The notes: generated from the sequence alone by a model not told the origin. A stretch of 64,000 nt of DNA from Metabacillus sp. FJAT-52054 (GCF_037201815.1 NZ_CP147407.1:620001-684000); one strand, 5' to 3'; positions 44,586-54,487 are shown, counted from the stretch's first letter. A program made the numbers and translations.

Positions 44586-45987
44586 AGAAAATCGGTTCAA
44601 ACAGCGAATGGATCAAACGGAATTTGGTTCTATGAAATTCGAGAAGGTGGATCAGCTTACGGTTATGAGAAGAATTAGAGAGAAACAAAACACAGGTCAG
44701 AAGCGAAGGACCGGGATTCCGGCTGTTATTTTGTCCACTATTGCAGCGGCCGCCATTTTGTTTATCCTTATCATGCAATTGCCTTTAAAAGATCAGATTG
44801 AAGCGGGATTAACGAAGCCGGCAACCTTATTAAGCCAATCGAATGATCCGGGGCTGATGGCTTGGAGCAAAAAGAATAATCCACAACAGGTGAACAAGAC
44901 TTCAGAGAGCAGCGGAATCAAAGTGTCCATTAAAGAGATTATGTTCGACGGATACAGAATGGCAATCGGTTATGAGGTTCAATCGAAAACAAAATTCGTC
45001 GGGCCAGTTCATAATCCGAAGATTACAGTGAATGGGAAGGTTGTCAGCGTTACTGAGATTTCCACGTCAGTAGAAAAAGATGTAAAAGTCTTTCGGAAGG
45101 GAACACACTCCTTTAAAGGCGTAACGAGCTTATTTATTAAGGAGAAGCTTCCGGAAGAATTTGAGGTGAAGATGCAGTTTTTCGGGAATCAAAACCCTGC
45201 ATTAGCTCCTAAAGCATCTGCTACGACAAAGGGAAAATGGGAATACTCAATCCCGGTTGAGAAAAAGGGAAATGTCTATACCATTAAGCCGAAAGAAAGC
45301 GTGACGAAAGGTTCGACTAAATTAAGTGTTGACCAGATAATCCTGGCGCCTTCCGTCACAGAAATTTCTTTTGCAAAGGAAGAGAACGGCAGAAGATTGC
45401 CTGCGGTTGGAGGATTAGAATACAGGCTCTTGGATGATAAAGAAAATCTGCTTTCTGTTTTTGGAAATATGAGAAGTTCTGGTGAAGAGAAGGATGGCAA
45501 ATTTATTCTCCGCAGCAATAGAACCTACGCCCCTGCAGATGGCATACCATCCTATTTATCTGTACAGCCTTTCTTAGACAATGATTTCGAAACCAACCCT
45601 AATAAAGGCCAAATGACAAAGAAAAAGCTCAATGATCCGCTTCCGATGACTTTCCCGCAACAGAACGGGGCCATTTTGGTTAACAAAATTGAGGAATCAA
45701 AAGATAAAAAACGCGTAAAAATCTATTATGAGGTAAAAGGCGATCTTCCAGAGGTGAGAGGCAGCCATATAAATCTCACAGTGAAAGAGCCGAAAGGAGA
45801 AAAAGATTTATTCGTTGATCAAAATTTCTTTAAAAATATGAGAAGCAACGATAGAAAAAAGATAGCGGAGTTTATCACTGACGATCGAAAAGATCTTTAC
45901 TTAACCGTTCCTAATATAAACCCTGTCCTTTTTAAAGATTTGGAACTGAAAATCCCAATCAAAAAAGAGGACCTGATTAAAAAATAG
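44578..45987 (+). CDS. DUF4179 anti-sigma factor
   Basis: 469 residues. The cytoplasmic N-terminus (~60 residues) should bind the sigma factor. One helix (IPAVILSTIAAAAILFILIM) anchors it. The large extracellular part contains DUF4179 (SGIKVSIKEIMFDGYRMAIGYE) and a second beta domain. Coupled to the sigma gene by ATG overlap. Release of sigma by envelope signals is inferred from the family. Confidence 0.88.
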   Translation: MTKENRFKQRMDQTEFGSMKFEKVDQLTVMRRIREKQNTGQKRRTGIPAVILSTIAAAAILFILIMQLPLKDQIEAGLTKPATLLSQSNDPGLMAWSKKNNPQQVNKTSESSGIKVSIKEIMFDGYRMAIGYEVQSKTKFVGPVHNPKITVNGKVVSVTEISTSVEKDVKVFRKGTHSFKGVTSLFIKEKLPEEFEVKMQFFGNQNPALAPKASATTKGKWEYSIPVEKKGNVYTIKPKESVTKGSTKLSVDQIILAPSVTEISFAKEENGRRLPAVGGLEYRLLDDKENLLSVFGNMRSSGEEKDGKFILRSNRTYAPADGIPSYLSVQPFLDNDFETNPNKGQMTKKKLNDPLPMTFPQQNGAILVNKIEESKDKKRVKIYYEVKGDLPEVRGSHINLTVKEPKGEKDLFVDQNFFKNMRSNDRKKIAEFITDDRKDLYLTVPNINPVLFKDLELKIPIKKEDLIKK

Positions 45988-45989
45988 GC

Positions 45990-46020
45990 AAAAACCCGGT
46001 GAATGCTGCACCGGGTTTTT
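45990..46020 (+). terminator. Terminator of sigma/anti-sigma operon
   Basis: AAAACCCGGTG pairs with CACCGGGTTTT, followed by T. Confidence 0.85.
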
Positions 46021-46138
46021 GTATGCTCTAATCAATCATCATCAAAAAATTCTTAAAGGACGTAGTTTTTTGTAGGATATCTTGTAATAATGTGTACTAG
46101 AAAGAACATAATCTTATCGTTTATCTGGAGGATTTCCA

Positions 46139-46729
46139 ATGAATTTAGAAGAACAGAAAAAGTTCATTTTAACAGGTCAAATGTATAACGATTTAACCCC
46201 GGAATTAATTAAAGCAAGAGAAAATGCGGTGTTCCTTACAAATGAATACAATAATAGCTTTAGCAAACCCCAGCATGAAAGAGAAGAGCGTTTAAAAAAG
46301 CTTTTGAAAAGCATGGGAAAAGGCGTTCATTTAGAACCGAATTTCAGATGTGAATTCGGGTTTAATATTACGATAGGGGATCATTTTTACGCTAATTTCG
46401 ATTGCGTTATGCTGGACGGGGCAGAGATCCATATAGGAAATCATGTTCTGTTTGGGCCTAGAGTTGGAATTTATACCTCGAATCATGCAATAGATCCAAA
46501 GGAAAGAGCAGCGGGAGGATGTTATGCCAAGCCTGTAAGTATTGGGGATAACGTGTGGATTGGTGCAGGCGTTCATATTAATCAAGGTGTAACGATTGGA
46601 GAAAATACAATCATTGGATCGGGTAGTGTGGTTACAAAAAGCATTCCGGCAAATGTAATAGCAGCGGGTGTTCCATGTAAAGTCATTCGGGAAATTACTG
46701 AAAACGATCGAACTGGATTTGAAATATAA
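46139..46729 (+). CDS. Maltose/galactoside O-acetyltransferase family
   Basis: 196 residues. Left-handed beta-helix hexapeptide enzyme: N-terminal MYNDLTPELIKARENA (maltose acetyltransferase cap), FGFNITIGDHFYANFDC, GPRVGIYTSNHAID with the catalytic His, and IGENTIIGSGSVVTKSIPANVIAAGVPCKVI. Acetylates sugars from acetyl-CoA. Exact sugar unknown. RBS TGGAGG. Confidence 0.92.
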   Translation: MNLEEQKKFILTGQMYNDLTPELIKARENAVFLTNEYNNSFSKPQHEREERLKKLLKSMGKGVHLEPNFRCEFGFNITIGDHFYANFDCVMLDGAEIHIGNHVLFGPRVGIYTSNHAIDPKERAAGGCYAKPVSIGDNVWIGAGVHINQGVTIGENTIIGSGSVVTKSIPANVIAAGVPCKVIREITENDRTGFEI

Positions 46730-46755
46730 GGGCGGTGCCAGTCACCACCCTTAGT
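46728..46755 (+). terminator. Hairpin after acetyltransferase
   Basis: AAGGGCGGTG (46728-46737) pairs with CACCACCCTT (46743-46752) with one mismatch. The T-tail is weak. Confidence 0.5.
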
Positions 46756-46795
46756 TTGTGGATAAAACACTTTATGCTGAAGAGACCTTGAGAGC

Positions 46796-47167
46796 TCATT
46801 TCCGGAAAAAATTCGTATAGTCTGCCTTATCCTCGATATTAAATTTAATCATTTTCTCAAGCAATTCGTAATTTACCGGCTCATTCCACGGGATGCGAAA
46901 CAAGCCTTTTGTAGAGCTGTAGCCGGCTTGTGCTATGTCTTCGGCAAAGTGCGCAATGCCTGCTTCTTCCGGTGAAACGCTCAAATGCTGCTTCGCTGTG
47001 GAAATGCCGAGGATGAATGTGCCGTGATCCGTAAACATGGGGGTATTCCATTTGATCTGCGGTTTCAAATTAGGGAATTTAGTTGAGACCCACACCAAGA
47101 TTTCCTCTGTTCGGCTGCGATGGTCGGGGTTATCGATGCCTGCTAAATAGTTTGTGAAAGCTTCCAT
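46796..47167 (-). CDS. fra: Frataxin-like iron chaperone YdhG family (DUF1801)
   Basis: 123 residues, closely resembling B. subtilis YdhG/Fra, which delivers iron for Fe-S and haem synthesis. Visible: [59 protein letters not shown] before ATG 47167. Recognition rests on similarity recalled, not computed. Confidence 0.88.
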   Translation of the reverse strand: MEAFTNYLAGIDNPDHRSRTEEILVWVSTKFPNLKPQIKWNTPMFTDHGTFILGISTAKQHLSVSPEEAGIAHFAEDIAQAGYSSTKGLFRIPWNEPVNYELLEKMIKFNIEDKADYTNFFRK

Positions 47168-47263
47168 GTTATGCTCCTTTAATTACAGTTTTTGCTGAAC
47201 TTGGAATCATGCCTGAAAATAAACAAGGGGGAAAGACTCGAACAGCGCTCAAGGAATTTAAAA

Positions 47264-47800
47264 CTAGAATATCCAGGTGAACACTGTATAAATACCTATA
47301 GCAACTAAAGAAATAATAAAGATGAAAATGGTTATACAACCAATCGTAAAGAATTTTTCCTTCCATTCATCTTCAGGATGTTGTTCTTCTTCTAATTTCT
47401 CTTTTACCTTCTTTTGAGCAACGGAAATTACTGGTTCTAGCTGCAGATTTTTTAACGTTTCATGATCTCCTTTGAATTTTAGGGCTCTCGATATGTTCAA
47501 AGGGTCATGCCCCATTTGTTTCTCAAATAACAGACAGGCTCTTACCATTTCGGGGGTCTTGTTCTTCTCCAAATACCAATACCGGCCAGCCATTGAAGGA
47601 TGTCTTAACGCATAATAAATATCTCCTAGCCTAGTTCGAAGCTCTAATTCATCAGGATAAGAGTGCAGGAGTCCATGCAATCGATCTCTTGCTTTCCCCA
47701 AATCACTCTTTTCAATGTCCTGTTCTACCTTTTTTAATGCTTTAGCTGGTGCTTTTTTTATAACGGCTCTTCCCTTCATATTGAAATTGTCACTTTCCAT
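47264..47800 (-). CDS. DUF6584 family protein
   Basis: 178 residues. Helical N-terminal part with KARDRLHGLLHSYPDELELR, GDIYYALRHPSMAGRYWYLE and RACLLFEKQMGHDP, a TPR-like arrangement, then one C-terminal membrane helix (IGCITIFIFIISLVAIGIYT). No clear ribosome binding site at ATG 47800, so the start could be the ATG eight codons later. Function unknown. Confidence 0.75.
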   Translation of the reverse strand: MESDNFNMKGRAVIKKAPAKALKKVEQDIEKSDLGKARDRLHGLLHSYPDELELRTRLGDIYYALRHPSMAGRYWYLEKNKTPEMVRACLLFEKQMGHDPLNISRALKFKGDHETLKNLQLEPVISVAQKKVKEKLEEEQHPEDEWKEKFFTIGCITIFIFIISLVAIGIYTVFTWIF

Positions 47801-47952
47801 TTAGAGAATCATATCTGAATGGGGAAGACATCGCATCTCTTTTTACCAGTATTATTACTTTCTTATAAAGCCATACGAGGTAACTGGATTAGCGTTTCGA
47901 ATTATCAATTTTAGCTTTTGTTTACCGTTTGAATGAACCATCCGTTTGATCT

Positions 47953-48606
47953 CTATCGAACGAACTTATGCGAGCCGTCACAGTACGGCATCTTTTGAGA
48001 TTGACCGCACGTACAATCTTTTAATCCCTTTCCATCCAAGATTTGAGGCATATACTTTTCAATCCGTGCAACACGGGTTTTGGACTGTTTGGGTGCAGCA
48101 AAGTAAAGAAGATAGGCTCTTTGCCGTCCGGGGGTCAGTGCTTCAAAAGCTGTCTTCAGGGAAGGAAGCTCATCTAATTTATTCTGGAATTCTTCAGGAA
48201 TGGTGTATTCTGTATGCTTTTTGACATTGACTTCCAAACCTGCTTTTTCCACTTCAATGGCTTGATAAATATAGTCTTTCAAAATGGTTTCCATTTCAGC
48301 TATTTCCTGAAGGTTTGTGAAACGAATTTGACGCCCTGCCTGTACATTCTCTGTTTGCTGTACTAGAATTCCAAAGGCGTCCTTCAGTAAGGCACCCTTA
48401 TGAAACAAAAGTGCACAATACTCTTTAAATCCATGGAGTAAAACAATGTTTTTCCCCTCAAGTGTGTAGCAGGGATGCATCCACTTAAAGTCTTCGGTCA
48501 GCTCACAGTCCAGCACGATCTTTCTAAGCTTCTCAAATTCTTCCCGCCAGTTTTTGGCCTTACTTAAAAATTCATCAACCTTAGGATTTGTGTTCCTGCC
48601 TGTCAT
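47953..48606 (-). CDS. YdeI-type DUF1801 protein with C-terminal CDGSH motif
   Basis: The start is ATG 48606 after GAGAGGTG. 217 residues. DUF1801 core (W..EFEKLRKIVLDC..TEDFKWMHPCYTLEG, VLLHGFKEYCALLFHKGALL), a YdeI helical part (LTPGRQRAYLLYFAAPKQSKTR), then CTCGQSQKMPYCDGSH. The last matches the iron-sulfur CDGSH consensus CxCx2(S/T)x3PxCDG(S/A/T)H exactly, so a 2Fe-2S cluster is plausible. Role unknown. Confidence 0.85.
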   Translation of the reverse strand: MTGRNTNPKVDEFLSKAKNWREEFEKLRKIVLDCELTEDFKWMHPCYTLEGKNIVLLHGFKEYCALLFHKGALLKDAFGILVQQTENVQAGRQIRFTNLQEIAEMETILKDYIYQAIEVEKAGLEVNVKKHTEYTIPEEFQNKLDELPSLKTAFEALTPGRQRAYLLYFAAPKQSKTRVARIEKYMPQILDGKGLKDCTCGQSQKMPYCDGSHKFVR

Positions 48607-48659
48607 AAATCTACACCTCTCTTGCTTCATCATTTTTCAGCAAAATGCAGTCTGAATTG

Positions 48660-49172
48660 TCAATCTAAATGTCGTGTACTATTAGCAAATTTTATTATTT
48701 GCAGATCCTTGTAATAATCCAAGAAATGAATACCCGTATTGTTCGTATGAAACCAATTGTTGTTTTCAAACGGTAAGTGGAGAAAACTTTCAATTATTTT
48801 CGTTATCATTCCACCGTGGGTGATGACGGCAATGGTAGAGTATGCTTTGCTGTTTTCTCTAATATAAGAAAGAACGGATTCTCCCCGCATCCTAAATTCG
48901 TGGTTACTCTCTGAATCCTGCTGTTCGATTAATTGATCTATGTAATGAACCGGACAGCCGATCGTCTTTGATAAAACGTCTGCCGTGCCGCTGGCTCTTT
49001 TTAACGTGCTGCTCCAAACAAAATCGGGAGGGAATTCTTTAGAAACCCGCTGCGCCATTTTCTCTGATTGCAGCAGCCCGTTTGGGGTTAAAGGCAGATC
49101 CGTTGAACCATTATCATTCTCCTCTAAAAAGTCGTCTTCCGATTCCCCGTGACGAATCAATAAAATCTGCAT
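48660..49172 (-). CDS. Histidine phosphatase family protein
   Basis: About 170 residues. LLIRHGESEDD holds the catalytic RHG, WSSTLKRASGTADVL the second arginine region and ITHGGMITKII the second histidine. ATG 49172 is chosen because GGTGAT precedes it. An ATG at 49184 is the alternative. Substrate unknown (phosphoglycerate mutase-like fold). Confidence 0.88.
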   Translation of the reverse strand: MQILLIRHGESEDDFLEENDNGSTDLPLTPNGLLQSEKMAQRVSKEFPPDFVWSSTLKRASGTADVLSKTIGCPVHYIDQLIEQQDSESNHEFRMRGESVLSYIRENSKAYSTIAVITHGGMITKIIESFLHLPFENNNWFHTNNTGIHFLDYYKDLQIIKFANSTRHLD

Positions 49173-49288
49173 CTCAATCACCATCTTTCAATCGAATAAT
49201 TAACAAAATTCGATGATGGCCTGCTATTATCCTGCATTGTTTTAGGATCCGGATCTTCCTTTTTAGATAGGCACTCCTATTAATTTTA

Positions 49289-49469
49289 GCTCTGTTAAAC
49301 TTTGCTGTTGATTGCAGTTAGCAGGCGTTCGCTTTCCGCTGGGCGGGCGGTGAGCCTCCTGCCGCTTTGCGCCTGCGGGGTCTCACCTGTCCCGCTGCTC
49401 CCGCAGGAGTCTCACGCCTTCCACTCCAATCACAGGTGTAAAATATCAACACCATGCTTTAACATAGCC
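49289..49469. mobile_element. MITE-like element, copy 1 (181 bp) with 9-bp target duplication
   Basis: Imperfect terminal inverted repeats GCTCTGTTAAAC...TGTTGAT and its inverse at GTTTAAC...-type right end (about 19 of 24 matching), a G+C-rich interior with GCGTTCGCTTTCCGC and GGGGTCTCACCTG. TTAATTTTA flanks both sides exactly (49280-49288 and 49470-49478). No transposase. The target site includes the stop codon of the neighbouring GNAT gene. Confidence 0.9.
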
Positions 49470-49475
49470 TTAATT

Positions 49476-50036
49476 TTAAAGCGAAGTGTCCAGATTAGTA
49501 ATTTTGCCGAAAAGCAATGCATCATAGTACATACAATCTATAAAATAGTGGTCTTTTAATCGTCCTTCTAACTCATACCGGTTCTTCTCAAGTATCCGTC
49601 CAGACCCAACATTTGCATGCACGACTTTGGCATACAGTTTATGAAGCTTAAGGGACTTGAATGCAAAATCACTCATCAATGCAACAGCTTCTGTGCCATA
49701 CCCTTTACCCCAATGATTTTTATGCAATACATAACCAATTTCAGCATGGTTTGCTTCACGGTCAAAATTGAAAATCATGGCTGTCCCGATCATTTTTTGT
49801 GTTGGTTTTTCAAAAATGGAGGCATATAAGTGGGTACCTTCCGATTCACGTCTTAACATGGTTTCGATATGCTCAGAAGTTTCCTCCAAACTATTCATCA
49901 AATTCCAGCCGATAAACCGTGAAACGTCTTGATCGGACGCATAATGATGCATCTCTTGAACATCATCGATCCTGAGCGGTTTGAAGTAAATTTTTTCACC
50001 GTCCAATGAATGAAATAAAACAGCATGCTCCTCCAT
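49476..50036 (-). CDS. GNAT acetyltransferase, RimJ/RimL type
   Basis: 186 residues, RBS GGGAGG. Motifs: YFKPLRIDDVQEMHHYASD, IGTAMIFNFDREANHAEIGYVL, HKNHWGKGYGTEAVALMSDFAF (CoA loop) and VHANVGSGRILEKNRYELEG. Its TAA stop lies within the target duplication of MITE copy 1, so the insertion left the protein intact but replaced its 3' flank. Confidence 0.9.
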   Translation of the reverse strand: MEEHAVLFHSLDGEKIYFKPLRIDDVQEMHHYASDQDVSRFIGWNLMNSLEETSEHIETMLRRESEGTHLYASIFEKPTQKMIGTAMIFNFDREANHAEIGYVLHKNHWGKGYGTEAVALMSDFAFKSLKLHKLYAKVVHANVGSGRILEKNRYELEGRLKDHYFIDCMYYDALLFGKITNLDTSL

Positions 50037-50159
50037 TCGTAACCTCCCTCTAATCTATCAACGCAGTACCTTCCCATGCTTAGTGTACGTTTAAAAGAAG
50101 GACTTTGAGTAGAGTCTTATTCTGCACACTGAAAAATAGCGGCCTGCCGCATTACAAGA

Positions 50160-50702
50160 TCATGTGATTTTTTCAATTCCTTCAATCGCTTCCAGGATTA
50201 CGGGGTCGAAGTCCAGTGACTCAAGAAGAGCGATTCCTTCCACAATTACCAGGGCCAAGGCAGCCGCCTGTTCATTCGTTTGTCCTTCACCGACTTTTAT
50301 GACCTTTTTGTAAAACTCAAAAAAACTGTCGCAAATCTCTCTTGCTATGGGATAGAAGGGATCTTCTTTTTTGGAGGCAATTGCAATTAATTCGAGCCAC
50401 AACTTCATGTAGGGGCTAACTTCCGGATTTTTCATCATCTGATAAAGATACTTTACAACGCTTGAGAATGATTTTTTCTCCATTTCTGTGTTGTCTAACA
50501 TATGGATTAACTTTGCTGAAATCGATGATAGGACTACAGTGAGCAGTTCTTCTTTATCTTTAAAATAATGAAGAAGCATTCTATCACTTGTTTCCGCTGC
50601 TTGTGCAAGGTTTCGCAGGCTGGCAGATTGGATTCCATTTGAAAGGATATACGCAGACATCTCTTCAATTAATTCTTGTTTTCTTATTGCCCCTTTTTTC
50701 AC
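50160..50702 (-). CDS. TetR-family regulator
   Basis: About 180 residues, GTG 50702 (MKKGAIRKQELIEEMSAYIL) after AAGGG with 8 bases. The DNA-binding domain shows ASLRNLAQAAETSDRMLLHYFKDKEELL. Helical ligand domain follows. Divergent from a small membrane-protein gene. Three copies of a TGTAGnnnnnnGCTACA palindrome lie between the two and are likely its operators. Confidence 0.92.
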   Translation of the reverse strand: MKKGAIRKQELIEEMSAYILSNGIQSASLRNLAQAAETSDRMLLHYFKDKEELLTVVLSSISAKLIHMLDNTEMEKKSFSSVVKYLYQMMKNPEVSPYMKLWLELIAIASKKEDPFYPIAREICDSFFEFYKKVIKVGEGQTNEQAAALALVIVEGIALLESLDFDPVILEAIEGIEKIT

Positions 50703-50727
50703 AACGAACACCCTTCATCTCTTTTTG

Positions 50728-50743
50728 TGTAGTATATGCTACA
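50728..50743. promoter_or_regulatory. TetR operator candidate 1
   Basis: TGTAGTATATGCTACA, 26 bp upstream of the regulator's GTG, well placed for autorepression. Confidence 0.7.
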
Positions 50744-50850
50744 TCCTAATTGTGCAGCAAACCAACCATAGGATTACGATTAACTATTTCAAGGCTGATT
50801 CTAAGTTCACTTTATCATGTTTATCCCTTTTTTCGTACTTGATAAATAGT

Positions 50851-50891
50851 GTAGCAGGTGCTACATTAATTACATGTAGTGAACGCTACAC
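50851..50891. promoter_or_regulatory. TetR operator candidates 2 and 3
   Basis: TGTAGCAGGTGCTACA (50851-50866) and TGTAGTGAACGCTACA (50876-50891), centres 25 bp apart, just upstream of the divergent membrane-protein gene. Confidence 0.7.
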
Positions 50892-50913
50892 TTTTAAAAA
50901 GACGGGGATCAAT

Positions 50914-51261
50914 ATGTTACAGGATAAGACCGAAACGCAGATTAGTTCTTATGACAGTCCAATTTCCAAAAAGCTTATCATTGCTGTACTTGTGCTATTT
51001 ACTCCGTTAACCGTAATGGCTGTTGTTCAAAATGGGTTTTTGGGCATATTCGCCAAGGCGTTCCAAAATTACGCCACCATTCAAATTTTTGTAGATTTGC
51101 TCATTGCCAGTTTCTTAATCCTTATATGGATGTGGTTTGATGCCAAGAAAACAAATCGCTCTTTTTGGCCTTGGGCATTGCTTACTTTGGCAGCAGGATC
51201 ATTCGGTCCTCTTTTATACTTATTATTCGGCAAAGGTAAACGATCGAAAACTCCTAAATAA
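50914..51261 (+). CDS. Small membrane protein, DUF2834-like
   Basis: 115 residues from ATG 50914. The longer frame from 50725 would run through the operators. Three helices: IIAVLVLFTPLTVMAVVQNG, TIQIFVDLLIASFLILIWMW and ALLTLAAGSFGPLLYLLFG. The order (NY..I.IFVDLLIA, MWFDAKK, GSFGPLLYLLF) resembles DUF2834. Probably the target of the TetR regulator. Confidence 0.7.
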   Translation: MLQDKTETQISSYDSPISKKLIIAVLVLFTPLTVMAVVQNGFLGIFAKAFQNYATIQIFVDLLIASFLILIWMWFDAKKTNRSFWPWALLTLAAGSFGPLLYLLFGKGKRSKTPK

Positions 51262-51387
51262 CGAGCCGGTAACTTCTATGTAATAGGGGTGGATTTTTAA
51301 AACGAGGTCATCCTATACATGGAGAATGGGTAAAGCTATAATCACTCTATAACGCATTTTAAATAGAGACGCAGATAAGGTGATTAG

Positions 51388-51744
51388 ATGCTGCCGGATA
51401 CAATCCGATTAAAAGGTTTCACAAGAGAAAACAGGCATGAAATGATCGATTATGCAGCTGGAAGTATTTCGAATTGTTCAGGGTGGGTTACAAATCATAC
51501 GATGTATTCCAATAAAATCATTGTGATTAATTTTGAGATGGAAGTTAAGGGAGTAAAGGAACTCATCCATTTACTTAACAGTAACGGCATGACTTTATTT
51601 GAAGACAGCCTTAAAATCATTGCCGATTTTCCAGAAAATCTGGTTGAAGCTGATAAGGAAAAGGAGATCATGGGGTCGATCAATATTACGTTTATCAATG
51701 ATGAACCCGATATAAGAATTCCGGTGCCTCCTATTCCAGGGTAA
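51388..51744 (+). CDS. Hypothetical protein
   Basis: 118 residues, soluble, RBS AAGGTGATT before ATG 51388. Contains IDYAAGSISNCSGWVTNHTM, NKIIVINFEMEVKGVKELIHLL and ends IRIPVPPIPG. No family recognised. Confidence 0.65.
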   Translation: MLPDTIRLKGFTRENRHEMIDYAAGSISNCSGWVTNHTMYSNKIIVINFEMEVKGVKELIHLLNSNGMTLFEDSLKIIADFPENLVEADKEKEIMGSINITFINDEPDIRIPVPPIPG

Positions 51745-51818
51745 GAGGAATACAATTTAATATGCTAATGAGGAAAGTGTTAAAAGAGCTTTCCTTTTTT
51801 AAATTTGCTTAGGGCTAA

Positions 51819-52361
<543 letters not shown>

Positions 52362-52363
52362 TG

Positions 52364-52402
52364 ACTGTGGAAAAGTATTGCTGAGCAGCACTTTTCCACA
52401 GT
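52364..52402. terminator. Bidirectional terminator
   Basis: ACTGTGGAAAAGT (52364-52376) and ACTTTTCCACAGT (52390-52402) form a perfect 13-bp stem, plus GCT/AGC inside, between convergent genes. Confidence 0.8.
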
Positions 52403-52479
52403 TTAATCACAAAAAGTGTAATAGTAACTTAAAAGGTTTAATGAAATGGATTTATCGCCACTGTTGATAAAATAATCTT

Positions 52480-53349
52480 TTATCCAAAAACTTGTGCAGC
52501 AATCCCGTATAAATGGTTGTTTCTGGTAGGCATGCGCTCAGAATTGATGATCATGATTGGAGGCTGACTGACTTTTTCAAAACCGCTATTTCTCAAATGA
52601 TTCATAAACGTTTCATCCCGGGGTGGAAGGTCAATTCTTAGCTTTCCTTTGTGATTAAGAGCCAATTGATTAAGCAGGTAGGCAGCTGCACTGTCATTTG
52701 GCGCAACAATCGGACCTAAAATTAAATGGCATGGACCTAAGACAGAAAGACCGAAACCGAGCACGCTTCCCATTTCATTTCTCAAAACAAGAGATTGATG
52801 TGACTGTTTTATTCTATTTGTGAGGAACTTTCGCCGGAAATCACCAAAAGCGTTTTTGTCTAATTCAAAAACCTTATCTAAATCAGCTTCCTGTAAAGCC
52901 TCTGCTTTTAATCCTTCATCAGGAAACCCATTTGAAGGTACATAATTATTACAAATGAACTTATGTACATCACCGACGACTTTAAATCCCATCTTTTCAT
53001 ACATTGGCTTTCCTTCAGGTGTAGCGATTAACATGATCGATGTTTGATTAGATACAGAATTTATACACGCCTTAGTCGTGTCTTTTCCAAGGCCTTGTCC
53101 TCTATATCCCGGATTTACAATGACCATCCCTATCGAAGCTAAATCAGTGTCATAAGGAATGATTGCTGCGCTTGATACAATTTGGTCAAACTCATTTTTA
53201 TGTCCAAAAATTTTTCCGCAAGATAAAATTGTCTGAATATCGCTGCCGTCATAATCCCACCCTACGGACTGCGATAAAGATATTAACCCTTCAATATCAT
53301 TCTCACCGAAAATATGTAGCTTAAGATGATTTTTAGAATAGGTAACCAT
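52480..53349 (-). CDS. Two-domain GNAT acetyltransferase
   Basis: About 289 residues from ATG 53349 (AAGGAG 6 bases upstream). The first GNAT domain carries VNPGYRGQGLGKDTTKACI and PMYEKMGFKVVGD. The second, degenerate one (VLRNEMGSVLGFGLSVLGP, ILGPIVAPNDSAAAYLLNQL) is of the C-terminal GNAT type. Substrate unknown. Confidence 0.88.
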   Translation of the reverse strand: MVTYSKNHLKLHIFGENDIEGLISLSQSVGWDYDGSDIQTILSCGKIFGHKNEFDQIVSSAAIIPYDTDLASIGMVIVNPGYRGQGLGKDTTKACINSVSNQTSIMLIATPEGKPMYEKMGFKVVGDVHKFICNNYVPSNGFPDEGLKAEALQEADLDKVFELDKNAFGDFRRKFLTNRIKQSHQSLVLRNEMGSVLGFGLSVLGPCHLILGPIVAPNDSAAAYLLNQLALNHKGKLRIDLPPRDETFMNHLRNSGFEKVSQPPIMIINSERMPTRNNHLYGIAAQVFG

Positions 53350-53413
53350 TAGTAACTCCTTAACTAGTTTTGTCATTTATATTGAAGAATTTAACATATT
53401 TAATTTGGTATAA

Positions 53414-53595
53414 GCTCTGTTAAACTTGGCTGTTGATTTCCGCTGCAGGCGTTCGCTTTCCGCGGGGCGTGCGGTGAGCCTCCTCCTCGCTGTGCGACTG
53501 CGGGGTCTCACCTGCCCCGCTGCTCCCGCAGGAGTCTCGCGCCTTCCACTCCAATCAACAGGTGTTAAAAATCAACACCATGCTTTAACAAAGCC
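53414..53595. mobile_element. MITE-like element, copy 2 (182 bp) with 9-bp target duplication
   Basis: Same ends and interior as copy 1, same orientation. Flanked by TTGGTATAA (53405-53413) and TTGTTATAA (53596-53604), one mismatch, consistent with an older insertion. Confidence 0.88.
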
Positions 53596-53825
53596 TTGTT
53601 ATAAAATGACACTTCATTGAATGAACCTGCCTGTTTTGGATGGGAGGTGAATAAATAGATCCTATCTTTATTATGTTACTTTCTGCAATTGATTTTCCTT
53701 GCGAACTTTTCCACAGCTTATTAACAGTTAGCATAAAAGGACTGCCAAGCTCAGTTTATAAATGATCTACAATCCTGATATAATAGGTAAGAGTAGAATT
53801 CATTAAAAAGGGAGATGGTTTTAGC

Positions 53826-54392
53826 GTGAGTATGCCTAAAGAAAACCATGTATCCATTGAAGAGTATTATAAAAGACGCGAAAAAAGTGACACGCTGATG
53901 GAATATATAAATGGCGTGGTATACATGACTCCTTCTCCATCAACCATTCACCAGCGAATTTCAGGCCGCTTATTTGTGCAGCTGTACCAGCTTTTAGAAG
54001 GACAAGAGTGTGAAGTCTTTCATGCTCCATTTGATGTTGAGTTAACGAAAGAGGATATATCAGAAAACAAAGTGGTTATTCCCGATCTTTCGGTAATCTG
54101 TGACAAATCCGGATTAAGTGAGAGTAGATATACGGGCGTTCCTGCCTTAATTATAGAAATTATTAGTCCCTCCAACCAATCGCATGACTTGGTAACGAAG
54201 TTAAATCTGTATATGCAGTACGGGGTCCAGGAATACTGGATTGTGAATCCGCTCATTCATACGATTCAGGTTTACACCCTTTCTGATAATAAGCAATATG
54301 AGCAAACAGATGTAGTGAAAGAAATAGGGGTTATTCAATCGAGTTTGTTTGAAGAGTTTTATGTAGATGCGAATTTGTTGTTTAAGCAATAA
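53826..54392 (+). CDS. Uma2-family endonuclease-like protein
   Basis: 188 residues. DUF820/Uma2 pattern: YINGVVYMTPSPSTIHQRIS, NKVVIPDLSVICD (Asp), ALIIEIISPSNQSHDLVTKL (E..S...D.. K) and YGVQEYWIVNP, that is a PD-(D/E)XK fold. The biological role of the family is not established. A terminator (GCCTC/GGGGC with T7) follows at 54397-54418. Confidence 0.88.
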   Translation: MSMPKENHVSIEEYYKRREKSDTLMEYINGVVYMTPSPSTIHQRISGRLFVQLYQLLEGQECEVFHAPFDVELTKEDISENKVVIPDLSVICDKSGLSESRYTGVPALIIEIISPSNQSHDLVTKLNLYMQYGVQEYWIVNPLIHTIQVYTLSDNKQYEQTDVVKEIGVIQSSLFEEFYVDANLLFKQ

Positions 54393-54487
54393 AAATGCCT
54401 CTTTGGGGCTTTTTTTTGTTGGATTGGAAAATCACCCTTTTCTCCATCCGCCCATAGAATACATATCAGCGTTTATGGGGGGAAGCT

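Noticed and set aside
49302..49559. Reading frame through the MITE (and a similar one at 53426-53620)
   Set aside because: It is the translated interior of a mobile repeat. The two copies differ in frame-relevant positions and no ribosome binding site is present.
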